DNA of 64,000 bases from Methylobacterium iners. Its GTDB lineage: Bacteria > Pseudomonadota > Alphaproteobacteria > Rhizobiales > Beijerinckiaceae. Positions 1 through 8,617 of this stretch are shown in pieces (the first letter of the stretch is position 1; each line of letters begins with the position of its first letter). Location of the stretch: positions 62,001-126,000 of the forward strand of contig NZ_BPQP01000089.1 in NCBI RefSeq assembly GCF_022179305.1, written 5' to 3'. The notes under the pieces were generated by a model, which saw nothing but the letters and a program-made list of their open reading frames with translations, did not search any database and was not told the origin of the DNA. The position numbers and the translations under genes were made by a program.

Positions 1-3000
1 GAGGCGCCGGGCTCGACCGCGAGCAGGAATCCGCCGGTCGCCAGCGCATCGCCGACCCGGCCGAGCAGGCCGCGCTCGGCCCGGTGCAGCACGTTGCTGG
101 CGAGGATGATGTCGAAGCCGCTCTCGGGCAGGGCAGCGGCATCCTCGACGATGACGACGCCGCGGGGTAGGGCGAGGCGGGCGCGCTCGGCCAGACGCCG
201 GTCCGCCTCGAACACGGTCAGCTGCGCCTCCACCCCGTCGGCGAAGGCGGCGATCTGGGCGGAGAGCGGACCGAACCCGACCTGCATCATCCGGAGGGCG
301 CGGTCGCGCGGCAGGCGGGTCCGACTCTCCTCGACGATTCTGGCGATCACGTCGGCGGAGGCGCGGGCCGTCGCGCTGCGAAGGGCGAAGGCGTCGAGCG
401 CGTTCTGCGACAGGGTCGGCGCGGCGGTCAGGTCGCGCGCCACCAGCCGGCTGGCGACGGCACCGATATCGGCGATCAGCACGAGCTCGGCGGAGAGCTC
501 GGGATGGTCGGCCGCGATCCAGCGCATGATCTCGTCGGGCGCGGGCAGCGACACGTCCTTGCGCAGGATCCAGCGCTCGCCGTCGAGGCTGGCGAGGCCG
601 CTGCTCTCCAGGGCGTAGAGAGCGTTGAGCAGCCAGGGGCGCATCCCGTCGGGCACCCGCTCGTCGAGGGCGACGCTGCCGGAGCGCTGCAGGCCCTCGG
701 CAAGCCGGTAGGCGAGGGAGGTCGCCCAGCCTTCGAGGAGAAGGTGGCCCGGCGCGAGCGGCGTCTCGGCCGGCGCGCGGGCCAGCTTCGCCTGCGGCCG
801 CAGGCTCTCGGCGATGCTGGGCTGACGCTCCAGGGGAATCGCGGTGGGCTCGGTCGCGAGCTCCGAGCGCTGCTGGATCGCGTAGGCCGCGAGCTCCGTG
901 TCGGACTTGGCGCGCAGCGCCTGGAAGCGGCCCTCGCGCAGGGTGGCGATGACCTCGCCCTCGGCGTCGACCAGGGTGAAGTCGGCCAGGATGCTGCGCT
1001 CGTTGCAGCGCCGCGTCCGGATCTGCGCCCGCGCGATCACGGCGCCGGGCCGGACCAGGCGGATCTCGCCGAAGCGGACGGGAACGTAGGCCTTGGTCGC
1101 GTTCTCGCCGAGCAGGTCCGCGAAGAGCAGGATCAGACCGTGGAAGCAGGAGTCCAGGCGGGCGGGAACGAGTCCGAAGCGCGTGTCCGGCTCGGCCGGC
1201 GCCAGCTCGGAGACGATGGTGGTATCGTCGACGCGGGCGCTGAGGGTCACCTGCCGGAAGCTCGGGCCGAAGCCGAGGCCCGCCGCGTCCGCGCGGCGGT
1301 AGAGGTCGGGGCCGGCGACCGCATGGTCCACGGGCACCTCGATCGTGACCGGGGCGGGCGCCGAGAAGGTGCCGTCCACGATCTTGGCCTGGGCGTGCAG
1401 CTGCCAGGGCGCCTGGGTCAGGCGCGGACGGCTCAGGATCTGGATGCCGTTGCCGCTGCCCGAGAGCCGGACGCTGACCTCGCGCAGGGAATCCTCGCCG
1501 AACACCATCGGCGACAGGATCTCGAAATCGGCGAGCGCGACGCTGTCGCTGCGCTGGGCCTCGCGGGCGACGCCGAGCGCCATCTCGATGAAGGCCGCGC
1601 CGGGCAGGATCGCCTGGCCGTCGATGCGGTGGTCGTCGAGCTCGGGCACCGTCGCGATGTCGACATGGCCGTGCCAATCGAGGCTGTCGGCCGCGACGCG
1701 GGACCCGTAGAGCGGGTGGAAGCTGCGCACGCCGACGCCGCCGACGCCCTCGGTGGTCTCGGCCAGCCGGAAGCTGCGGCGCTGCCAGGGGTAGAGCGGC
1801 AGGGACACGGGACCCTGCGGGTTCTCGCCGAACACGGTCGCTTCGTCGACGGCCGCGCCCTGGACCAGGGCGGAGGCGACGGCCCGGGCGATCGGATCGC
1901 CACCGGCCGGCTTGCGATGCATCACGCCGACGCCCGCCGTCTCGATGCCGAGCGGCTCGATCGCGTCGCCGACATGGGAGAGTAGGGTCGCGCGCGGGCC
2001 GACCTCGACGAAGATGCGGGCGCCCCGACGGGTCGCCTCCTGCACCGCCTCGCAGAAGCGCACGGGCTCGCGGATGTTGCGCCACCAGTAGCCGGCCCCG
2101 AACTCGGAACCCGCGAGCACGTCGCCGGTCACCGTCGAGACCATGGCCGTCGTGCCGGCATGGGGCTTGAGCCCGGCGAGATCGCGCAGCAGCGGCTTCT
2201 CGGTCGGGTTCATCAGCCGGCCGTGGAAGGGGTATTCGAGGTCGAGCTTGCGCCCGCGCCGACGCCGGCGCGACAGCGCCTTCATCGCCGCGTCGATGGC
2301 GTCGACGGGCCCCGCGACGGTGATCGCCTTCGGGCTGTTGTAGGCGGCGATGTCGAGGGTCGGATAATCCTTGAGGAAGACCTCGATCTCCTCCGCCGGC
2401 GCCAGCAGGACCGCCATGGTGCCGAGGCCCCGCGTCGTCTCCTGATGGTGGCTGCGATGGAAGATGACCTTCACGGCCTGTTCGAGGCTGAGGATGCCCG
2501 CGCCCTCGGCGGCGGCGATCTCGCCGACGCTGTGACCGATGACGTAGGACGGATTCAGGCCCCGCGCCCGCAGGGCCGCCGTCGAGGCGCTCGAGATCGC
2601 GAAGATCAGGGGCTGCGAGACCCGCGTCTCGGCGAGGCGCAGCTCGAGGTCGTCCGCGAACAGGGCTTCCTTCAGGGACCAGCCGGACAGCTTGGAGAAG
2701 AGTACGTCGATCCGGTCGAAGGCCTCGCGGAAGACGGCGTTCTCGGCATAGGCCTCCTGGCCCATGCCGGCCCATTGGCTGCCGTTGCCGGAATAGATGA
2801 AGGCGACCTCGGCGGCGCGGTCCACCGCCGTCCCGACCGCGGCATCGGTGTCCTCGGCCTCGCCGACCGCGCGGAGCGCGGTGGCGACGTCGGCGTTCAG
2901 CGGCAGGGCGAGCCGCGCCGACAGGCGCTCGCGGCGATGCGCGGCGGCGGCGGCGACGCGCACGACCTCGGCCGGCTCCGCGCCATCGAGGCGATCGGCA

Positions 3001-4382
3001 TAATCGAGCGCGAGCTCGTTGAGCGCTGCCCGGCTCTGGGCGGACAGCATCAGGATCTCGGGCGCCCGGGTCTCGCCGGCCGCCGGCTGCGCCACCGGCT
3101 TGGCGTCGGTCAGGACGATATGGGCGTTGGTGCCGCCGAAGCCGAAGGAGTTCACGCCGGCGAAGCGCTCCGCGCGTCCGCGGGGCAGCGGCAGCGGCTT
3201 CGTGGCGACCGCGAGGTTGAGGTCATCGAAGGCGATGTCGGGATTGAGCTCGGCGGCGTGCAGCGACGGCGGGAGCAGGTCGTGCTCGAGAGCAAGGCTC
3301 GCCTTGAGCAGCCCGGCGAGGCCGGAGACCGGCTCGGTATGGCCGATATTGCTCTTGATCGAGCCGATCGGCAGGGGCGCCTTGCGCGGACGCCCGAGCC
3401 GGCCGCCGATGGCGCCGGCCTCGATCGGATCGCCGACGGGCGTTCCGGTGCCGTGCGCCTCGACGAAGGCGACCGCGTCGAGGTCGATCTCGGCCTCGCG
3501 GTAGACCTGCTCCAGCAGCGCGCCCTGCGCGTAGCCCGAGGGCAGCGAGATGCCGGTGGTGCGACCGTCCGAGTTGACCCCGCTCGCCGCGATCACGCCG
3601 CGCACCGTGTTGCCATTGCGCGCGGCGGCCTCGGCCGATTGCAGCACCAGGACGACGCCGCCCTCGGAGCGGACGTAGCCGTCGGCATTGGCCGAGAAGG
3701 CCTGGCAGAGGCCGGTGCGCGAGAGCATCTGCGCGTTCGAGAAGCAGATGAAGTTGAAGGGGCTCGCCAGCAGATTGACGCCGGCCACCACGGCCGTGTC
3801 GACCCGGCCCGAGGCGATGGCCGCCACCGCGTTGTCGAGGGCGACGAGGGAGGACGAGCAGGCCGTGTCGACGGTGAAGCTCGGACCCTTCAGGTCGAAG
3901 ATGTAGGAGATGCGGTTCGAGAGGATGGAGAGCGTGTTGCCGGTGGCGGCGTAGGCATCGCCCGAGGCGGTGTCGAGCACGCGCAGGTTGCCGTAATCCA
4001 GCGAGGAGGCGCCGACGAACACGCCGATGCCGCTGCCCGCCACGCTCGACGGACGCAGGCCCGCATCCTCGAGAGCCTCCCAGGTGAGTTCGAGGAGGAG
4101 TCGCTGCTGCGGGTCCATCTGCTCGGCCTCGCGGGGCGAGATGCCGAACACGGCCGGATCGAAGGACCAGATGTCGTCGAGGATTCCCGCCGACCAGGTG
4201 TAGCTCTTGCCGCGCTCCTGGGCGCGAGGGTGGCCGAAGCGCTCCAGCGACCACCGATCCTCGGGGATGCGGCCGACGGCGCAGCGCGCCTCGGTCAGGA
4301 GCTGCCACAGCCCGTCGACGTTTGAGGCGCCGGGAAGACGGCAGGAACGGCCGATGATCGCGATGTCTGTACGCTTTGTCAC
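1..4382 (-). CDS. Type I polyketide synthase, N-terminal part (KS-AT-DH-MT), runs off the window
   Basis: Multidomain synthase that extends and modifies an acyl chain by decarboxylative condensation; about 1,460 residues are visible. The ketosynthase (about residues 1-430) shows DTACSSSL with the active Cys near 174, EAHGTGTPVGDP and NIGHTEP. The acyltransferase carries GHSVGE, with the active Ser near 618. A dehydratase fold follows with HRIDGQAILP near 916. A methyltransferase-like segment with LRMMQVGFG lies near 1,360. The GTG at 4382 is chosen because the KS fold begins at once (TKRTDIAIIGRSC); another in-frame GTG lies 15 bp upstream. An ACP and reductive domains are presumably beyond base 1. 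The presence of its own AT argues against a trans-AT system. The product cannot be predicted. Confidence 0.93.
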   Translation of the reverse strand, partial: MTKRTDIAIIGRSCRLPGASNVDGLWQLLTEARCAVGRIPEDRWSLERFGHPRAQERGKSYTWSAGILDDIWSFDPAVFGISPREAEQMDPQQRLLLELTWEALEDAGLRPSSVAGSGIGVFVGASSLDYGNLRVLDTASGDAYAATGNTLSILSNRISYIFDLKGPSFTVDTACSSSLVALDNAVAAIASGRVDTAVVAGVNLLASPFNFICFSNAQMLSRTGLCQAFSANADGYVRSEGGVVLVLQSAEAAARNGNTVRGVIAASGVNSDGRTTGISLPSGYAQGALLEQVYREAEIDLDAVAFVEAHGTGTPVGDPIEAGAIGGRLGRPRKAPLPIGSIKSNIGHTEPVSGLAGLLKASLALEHDLLPPSLHAAELNPDIAFDDLNLAVATKPLPLPRGRAERFAGVNSFGFGGTNAHIVLTDAKPVAQPAAGETRAPEILMLSAQSRAALNELALDYADRLDGAEPAEVVRVAAAAAHRRERLSARLALPLNADVATALRAVGEAEDTDAAVGTAVDRAAEVAFIYSGNGSQWAGMGQEAYAENAVFREAFDRIDVLFSKLSGWSLKEALFADDLELRLAETRVSQPLIFAISSASTAALRARGLNPSYVIGHSVGEIAAAEGAGILSLEQAVKVIFHRSHHQETTRGLGTMAVLLAPAEEIEVFLKDYPTLDIAAYNSPKAITVAGPVDAIDAAMKALSRRRRRGRKLDLEYPFHGRLMNPTEKPLLRDLAGLKPHAGTTAMVSTVTGDVLAGSEFGAGYWWRNIREPVRFCEAVQEATRRGARIFVEVGPRATLLSHVGDAIEPLGIETAGVGVMHRKPAGGDPIARAVASALVQGAAVDEATVFGENPQGPVSLPLYPWQRRSFRLAETTEGVGGVGVRSFHPLYGSRVAADSLDWHGHVDIATVPELDDHRIDGQAILPGAAFIEMALGVAREAQRSDSVALADFEILSPMVFGEDSLREVSVRLSGSGNGIQILSRPRLTQAPWQLHAQAKIVDGTFSAPAPVTIEVPVDHAVAGPDLYRRADAAGLGFGPSFRQVTLSARVDDTTIVSELAPAEPDTRFGLVPARLDSCFHGLILLFADLLGENATKAYVPVRFGEIRLVRPGAVIARAQIRTRRCNERSILADFTLVDAEGEVIATLREGRFQALRAKSDTELAAYAIQQRSELATEPTAIPLERQPSIAESLRPQAKLARAPAETPLAPGHLLLEGWATSLAYRLAEGLQRSGSVALDERVPDGMRPWLLNALYALESSGLASLDGERWILRKDVSLPAPDEIMRWIAADHPELSAELVLIADIGAVASRLVARDLTAAPTLSQNALDAFALRSATARASADVIARIVEESRTRLPRDRALRMMQVGFGPLSAQIAAFADGVEAQLTVFEADRRLAERARLALPRGVVIVEDAAALPESGFDIILASNVLHRAERGLLGRVGDALATGGFLLAVEPGA

Positions 4383-4885
4383 GTTCGATTCGCACACGCT
4401 CTTGAACGGGGGACAAGATCGCTCGCCGGCCGGCGAACAATCGCGACCACCCTTATTATGACCCCAACCCGGTGTCCAACCCGTCCCTGGCCCCGAAACA
4501 CGGCCTGAATGAGGAGGCCGGCCGGTCACCGCACGTATTCGTCGGCTCTTGCTGCGTCGGGATGTCCGGTTTTGGACGATATGCCCGCGAGGCTTTCAAA
4601 ATTCGAGCCAAGTCGCACCCAATAAGCGCCGCAATTCAGGCACCGGGCACGGGGCAAAAGCGTGGAGATGAGGCGCTCAGCGCCCGCTCACCTTTCTCGA
4701 GGCCTGGGAAGTGCATGATCGCTATTGCGCAGCCCTGCGCAGGGCATCGCCGAGGCGGGGGCTAGCCTGCGCTCGGCGCCGCGCCGGGGGCGAATGTGGC
4801 AATCCCCATTCTCATCCGCGGGACCAAGCTCGGGCTGTCGCTTTTTCCGCCCTGGTGCCGCAGCGCAACATATCGCCCGGAAGCC
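4383..4885. other. Intergenic stretch between PKS and glycosyltransferase genes
   Basis: About 500 bp lie between the start of the leftward PKS gene and the stop of the leftward glycosyltransferase gene. The region should hold the PKS promoter and the glycosyltransferase terminator. I see no convincing sigma70 box pair, no stem with a T-run and no protein-like reading frame; the short frames present look random. Confidence 0.5.
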
Positions 4886-7060
4886 TTAAAGCCGGAAATG
4901 GGCGGCGACCCGGGACAAGTTGGGATTGTAATAGGGGTCGGCGAGGAGCTGCGGCTCCCAGCGCTGGCGCATCACTGCCGTCTCGGCCTCGAAGCGCGCG
5001 CGCTTCTCGGGCGTATCCTCGGGGCCGCGGCTCTTGGACTCGTGGTGGACCAGGCAGGCGTAGGGCGTCCACACGATCCGGTATCCGGCTTCTCGGATGC
5101 GCAGGCAGAGGTCGACGTCGTTGAAGGCGACCTTGAGGAGCTCGGCGTCGAAGCCCCCGACTTCCGCGAAGACCTCGGAGCGCATGGCGAGGCAGGCGCC
5201 GGTCACGGCCGAGACTTCCTGCGACAGCACCATGCGGGCGAAGTAGCCAGGATCGTCGCCGGGGAGTCCGAGGTGGCTGTGACCGGCGACGCCGCCGATG
5301 CCCAGAACGATGCCGCCGTGCTGGATGGTCCCATCGGGGTACAGAAGCTTTGCGCCGACGGCGCCGACCTCCGGATCGAGGGCGACCGAGACCAGCTCAC
5401 CCAGCCAGCCGGGCTCGACCACCTCGATGTCGTTGTTGAGGAACAACAGGATCCGGCCCCGCGCCGCCGCGGCGCCGCGGTTGGAGAGGTCCGAAAAGTT
5501 GAAGGCGCCGGGCACCGGCAGGACGCGCAGGCGCGGATCGGCGCCGTATGTCGCGAACAGCGCCCGCGTCTCCGGCTCGCGGCTGTCGTTGTCGACGACG
5601 ACGACCTCGATCGGCGCGTAATCGGTCCGCGTGAACAGGCCGTCGAGGACGACGCGGAGGAGTTCGGCCCGGTCCCGCGTCGGGATGATGACGGAGACGA
5701 GCGGCCTGGGATCGGGCAGGGGCCTGACCAGGCGGTTGAAGCCGAGCGGCCCGCGCTCGGCCCGGCCGCCGAAGGGCGCCACCACCTCTGCCAGGGCCTG
5801 AAGGCGCGCCGCCTCGGACCGGGCGAGGGCACGATCCGAGAAGGTGCCGGAGCCGCCCGCCGCCCGCCAATGGTAGAGGACCTTCGGGATGTGACGGATG
5901 CGGGCCGGGTCGAGGCCGGCGGTCAGGCGCAGGAGCAGGTCGTGGTCCTGGCTGCCCTCGAAACCGGGGCGCAGGCCGCCGACCGCGCGGAGCGCCTCGG
6001 CCCGCGCGACGGTGAGGTGGTTGATGTAGTTCTGGCCGTAGAGCAGTTCCCGGTCGAATCCGGACTTGAAATGCGGCTCGAAGCGTCGTCCGCCGGAATC
6101 GATCTTGTCCTCGTCGCTGTACAGCAGGACGAGGTCCGGGTCGGCCCGGATCGCGGCCGCGACATGATAGAGCGCCGTCTCGGCGAGGCGGTCGTCGTGG
6201 TCGAGGAAGGCGACGAAGCGCCCCCTCGCCAGCGCGAGCGCATCGTTCGTGGCCTTGGCGATATGTCCGTTCTCCACCCGGTGCACCACGCGGATGCGGG
6301 GGTCACGCGCCGCGTGGCGATCGAGGAGGCGGGGGATGACCGGGTTCGTGGAGGCATCGTCGGCGATGCACAATTCCCAGTTCGGGTAGAGCTGCGCACG
6401 AACGGAGCGGATCGCGTCCTCGAGCACGGCGGGCCTGGGATCGTAGACCGGCATCACCACCGAGATCAGCGGCGGCTCGGCCCAGGCCGCGATCTCGCCG
6501 CGGACGCGCTGCCGATCCGCCTCGCGCAAGGTGTCGAACCGGGCGATCCAGGCGGGATAGCTCGTCTCCGCGCGGTGGGCGAGGGCGCGGGCGAGGAGGC
6601 CGCGGGCCCGGACCTTCAGGCCCAAGCTGCGCCAATAGACGGCCCGGGCGGTCAGGGCGGGTTGGCGCAGGAGCGCGCGCCCGACGAGGGCGGCCCGGCC
6701 GCGACGCCGGATCGTGCAGGCGACGAGCGCGAAGGGCCGGTCCCGCGACAGCCGCGTCATCCGTAGCGCCCGCAGGCCCGTCGGCAGCCGGCCCGTCCAG
6801 GCGAAGTCCTCGCCGCCTTCCCCTTCGACGGGCAGGGCCTGAGTCGCCGGCCCCTCGGGGCCGTCGAACGCGGCGCTCATCAGGACGCGGGCGAACCCCT
6901 CGCTGCCGCGATCCGTGAAGCGGAGGGTCACCCAGGCCCCGGCGAGCCCGACATCCGCCAGGTCGAGGCGCCAGCCGTTGTCATCGAGGGCGAAGGCGCG
7001 GGTGTCGCGCCGGCCGAGGCGGTCGGTCAGGGTGGCGGAGGGCGATGCCGGGGATGCCAC
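4886..7060 (-). CDS. Two-domain family 2 glycosyltransferase
   Basis: A 724-residue cytosolic enzyme expected to transfer sugars from nucleotide donors onto a growing surface polysaccharide or glycolipid. After an N-terminal region of about 190 residues, the first GT-A domain begins with PLISVVMPVYDP (near 197) and has the acidic motif YSDEDKID (near 314). The second begins with PLVSVIIPTRDR (near 452) and has LFLNNDIEV (near 540). Paired GT2 domains are typical of polymerising or bifunctional glycosyltransferases. The GTG at 7060 lies 3 bp past the upstream gene's stop, so the two are probably co-transcribed. Reading further upstream would run into the neighbouring gene. Acceptor and donor are unknown. 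Confidence 0.88.
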   Translation of the reverse strand: MASPASPSATLTDRLGRRDTRAFALDDNGWRLDLADVGLAGAWVTLRFTDRGSEGFARVLMSAAFDGPEGPATQALPVEGEGGEDFAWTGRLPTGLRALRMTRLSRDRPFALVACTIRRRGRAALVGRALLRQPALTARAVYWRSLGLKVRARGLLARALAHRAETSYPAWIARFDTLREADRQRVRGEIAAWAEPPLISVVMPVYDPRPAVLEDAIRSVRAQLYPNWELCIADDASTNPVIPRLLDRHAARDPRIRVVHRVENGHIAKATNDALALARGRFVAFLDHDDRLAETALYHVAAAIRADPDLVLLYSDEDKIDSGGRRFEPHFKSGFDRELLYGQNYINHLTVARAEALRAVGGLRPGFEGSQDHDLLLRLTAGLDPARIRHIPKVLYHWRAAGGSGTFSDRALARSEAARLQALAEVVAPFGGRAERGPLGFNRLVRPLPDPRPLVSVIIPTRDRAELLRVVLDGLFTRTDYAPIEVVVVDNDSREPETRALFATYGADPRLRVLPVPGAFNFSDLSNRGAAAARGRILLFLNNDIEVVEPGWLGELVSVALDPEVGAVGAKLLYPDGTIQHGGIVLGIGGVAGHSHLGLPGDDPGYFARMVLSQEVSAVTGACLAMRSEVFAEVGGFDAELLKVAFNDVDLCLRIREAGYRIVWTPYACLVHHESKSRGPEDTPEKRARFEAETAVMRQRWEPQLLADPYYNPNLSRVAAHFRL

Positions 7061-7062
7061 GC

Positions 7063-8109
7063 TCAGAGGGTCCAGCCCTTGGCGACGGCGGTGCGGACCG
7101 CGTCGGTCATCGCGACGTCGAAGACCAGCATCTCGCGGGCGACCTTGAGGCCGCGCAGCTGATTGGCGAGGGTGTTCGCTTCCCCCGGGATCGGCTCGGG
7201 CGCCGGGACCGTCGCCTCGATGCCGAGCCGGTCGAAGACCGTCGCGACGAAGGCCTCGAAGAAGTCCCGGTGCCCGACGATTCCGACGCGGGCCAGGATC
7301 TCGATGGCGACGATGGAATTGCCCGGATGCAGGCGGTCGTCGGGCAGCTTCGTTCCAAACTGCCGGGTCAGCGGATTGTAGAGGAGGTGGTAGGCCGGCT
7401 CCGGCAGCATCCGGAACAGGCGCTTGAGGCTCTTCGGATCGTCGAGATCCTGGTCGGCCATGAACAGGGCCGCCTCGGCGAGGCGGCCGAGGCGCCAGTT
7501 GCGGGCCGGGTCCGCGGCGGTCAGCGCCTTGCTCCGCAGCCACAGGATCCGGGTCGCCATCTCCACGAAGGGATCATGGACGAGGCAGGTCGTCAGGAAT
7601 CGATCCGGCTGCAGGGAGCCCTCGTAGCGCGGATAGATCAGGGCGCCGGAGAGGAAGCACGAGGTCAGCCAGGGGCCTTCCAGCACCACCCGCATCACCT
7701 CTTCGGAGAACCCGCCGATCCCGAAATAGCTCTGCCGGAAATGGTCGAACATCGCCGTCTGGATCGGGACCTCCGGACGGATGCTGGTGTTCACGAGGAG
7801 TACCCGCTCCTGCACGAGCCCGTCGCGGGGGGCGCGTCGATGCACGAGGACGTTGGTCTCGGCGTCGTAGATCTCCAGGCGCCGGACCGACGCCAGGTTC
7901 GGGACCGATGCTTCGGTGACCTCGAAGATGCATTGTCCCGTCGAGTGCCAGCCGTTCCGGCGGATCGCGTCGTCGCTGTGGGTGGCCGACACCTCGGCGA
8001 CGCGACGCCCGTCCACGGCAACGACGACCCGGCTGATCGCCACCGGGTTGTCCGGGACGACCCAGCCCCGGACAACATGCCCCAGATCGTAATCGACGTT
8101 GAACCGCAT
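7063..8109 (-). CDS. Hypothetical protein cotranscribed with glycosyltransferase
   Basis: 348 residues, beginning MRFNVDYDLGHVVRGWVV. The first 110 residues look like a small beta-rich domain. The remainder is mixed alpha/beta, with no signal peptide, no membrane segment and no catalytic motif that I recognise. It ends 3 bp before the glycosyltransferase start, which suggests a shared transcript and a role in the same surface-glycan process. I do not assign a family. Confidence 0.8.
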   Translation of the reverse strand: MRFNVDYDLGHVVRGWVVPDNPVAISRVVVAVDGRRVAEVSATHSDDAIRRNGWHSTGQCIFEVTEASVPNLASVRRLEIYDAETNVLVHRRAPRDGLVQERVLLVNTSIRPEVPIQTAMFDHFRQSYFGIGGFSEEVMRVVLEGPWLTSCFLSGALIYPRYEGSLQPDRFLTTCLVHDPFVEMATRILWLRSKALTAADPARNWRLGRLAEAALFMADQDLDDPKSLKRLFRMLPEPAYHLLYNPLTRQFGTKLPDDRLHPGNSIVAIEILARVGIVGHRDFFEAFVATVFDRLGIEATVPAPEPIPGEANTLANQLRGLKVAREMLVFDVAMTDAVRTAVAKGWTL

Positions 8110-8209
8110 TCCTCACCGCTGCCCGCCACGGGGCCGGCCGCCGCCGGTCCGGTGGCCTTAGCGCATTTTTCGCCGCCGTGCAGCGACGCGCGTTTCGCCC
8201 GGCTTCGGC

Positions 8210-8238
8210 TTGCATGGCCGCCGGCCAGACGCTATACG
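8210..8238 (+). promoter_or_regulatory. tRNA-Val promoter
   Basis: TTGCAT at 8210-8215, a 17-bp spacer and TATACG at 8233-8238 form a strong sigma70-type promoter. Transcription would start near 8245, about 24 bp before the mature tRNA. Confidence 0.7.
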
Positions 8239-8268
8239 CCCGACCTCGCCGAGGCGGAACCGCATCGG

Positions 8269-8343
8269 GGGCGCGTAGCTCAGCGGGAGAGCACTACCTT
8301 GACATGGTAGGGGTCACAGGTTCGATCCCTGTCGCGCCCACCA
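8269..8343 (+). tRNA. tRNA-Val (anticodon GAC)
   Basis: A full cloverleaf is seen. The acceptor stem GGGCGCG pairs with CGCGCCC, the D stem GCTC with GAGC, the anticodon stem CTACC with GGTAG around the loop TTGACAT (anticodon GAC), and the T stem ACAGG with CCTGT around TTCGATC. An encoded CCA ends at 8343. The gene is the integration target: its 3' part from 8293 is duplicated at 58250. Integration leaves this copy whole. Confidence 0.97.
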
Positions 8344-8344
8344 T
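8293..8344 (+). repeat. attL core (52-bp direct repeat)
   Basis: Identical over 52 bp to 58250-58301. It starts at the anticodon stem of tRNA-Val and ends one base after the CCA. The neighbouring base on each side differs between the copies, so these are the exact limits of identity. Confidence 0.97.
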
Positions 8345-8374
8345 TCCAACCCACTGGAATGGTTGAAGAAAATC

Positions 8375-8398
8375 AGGGCCCCTCGCGGGGCCCTTTTT
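8375..8398 (+). terminator. Phage-supplied terminator for tRNA-Val
   Basis: AGGGCCCC, loop TCGC and GGGGCCCT form an 8-bp stem followed by a T-run. It lies 32 bp after the tRNA on the phage side of attL and replaces the host terminator displaced to 58324. A second dyad, CCATTCCA/TGGAATGG (8341-8362), includes the tRNA CCA end. Confidence 0.85.
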
Positions 8399-8402
8399 CG
8401 TT

Positions 8403-8429
8403 GGGTCGGAAACTGGGTCGGAAACCCAC
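8403..8429 (+). promoter_or_regulatory. Putative integrase arm-type sites, left end
   Basis: GGGTCGGAAAC at 8403 and GGGTCGGAAACCCAC at 8415 are tandem copies about 12 bp apart. The same pair recurs 110 bp from the other core at 58115-58140. Repeats at matching places beside both cores are the usual sign of integrase arm-binding sites. Confidence 0.6.
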
Positions 8430-8537
8430 GTGAAAGCGCCCCACTCGGACGGGGTCCGGCGGGGTGGTCGGCGACGCGGGGAGGGTGCCTTGGCACTGCC
8501 CCTTAAGGCGTCACGAGGCCATCGTCCCACCGCCCCC

Positions 8538-8556
8538 GTGTCCCGTTCCAGGCCAC
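8538..8556 (-). repeat. Dispersed dyad element, copy 1
   Basis: On the minus strand it reads GTGGCCTGGAACGGGACAC, a relative of the 19-bp dyad found at 25864, 28642, 30026, 35155 and 41009. It points away from the methyltransferase gene and toward attL. No gene is served on that side, so its role here is unclear. Confidence 0.5.
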
Positions 8557-8617
8557 GGTAAATCTGCTGTGAGAACGACGCCTGAGCGCATTGACCGAAT
8601 CGTCAAGCTTTGGGGCC

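Noticed and set aside
504-4325. Long rightward open frames (for example 504-1985 and 2160-4325) opposite the PKS gene
   Set aside because: They are complements of the PKS reading frame, rich in Arg, Gly and Asp with no domain. Long antisense frames are expected at this GC content.
8294-8530. Leftward frame across attL and tRNA-Val ending GATGIEPVTPTMSR
   Set aside because: It is a translation of the antisense of a tRNA gene, a well-known source of false genes.
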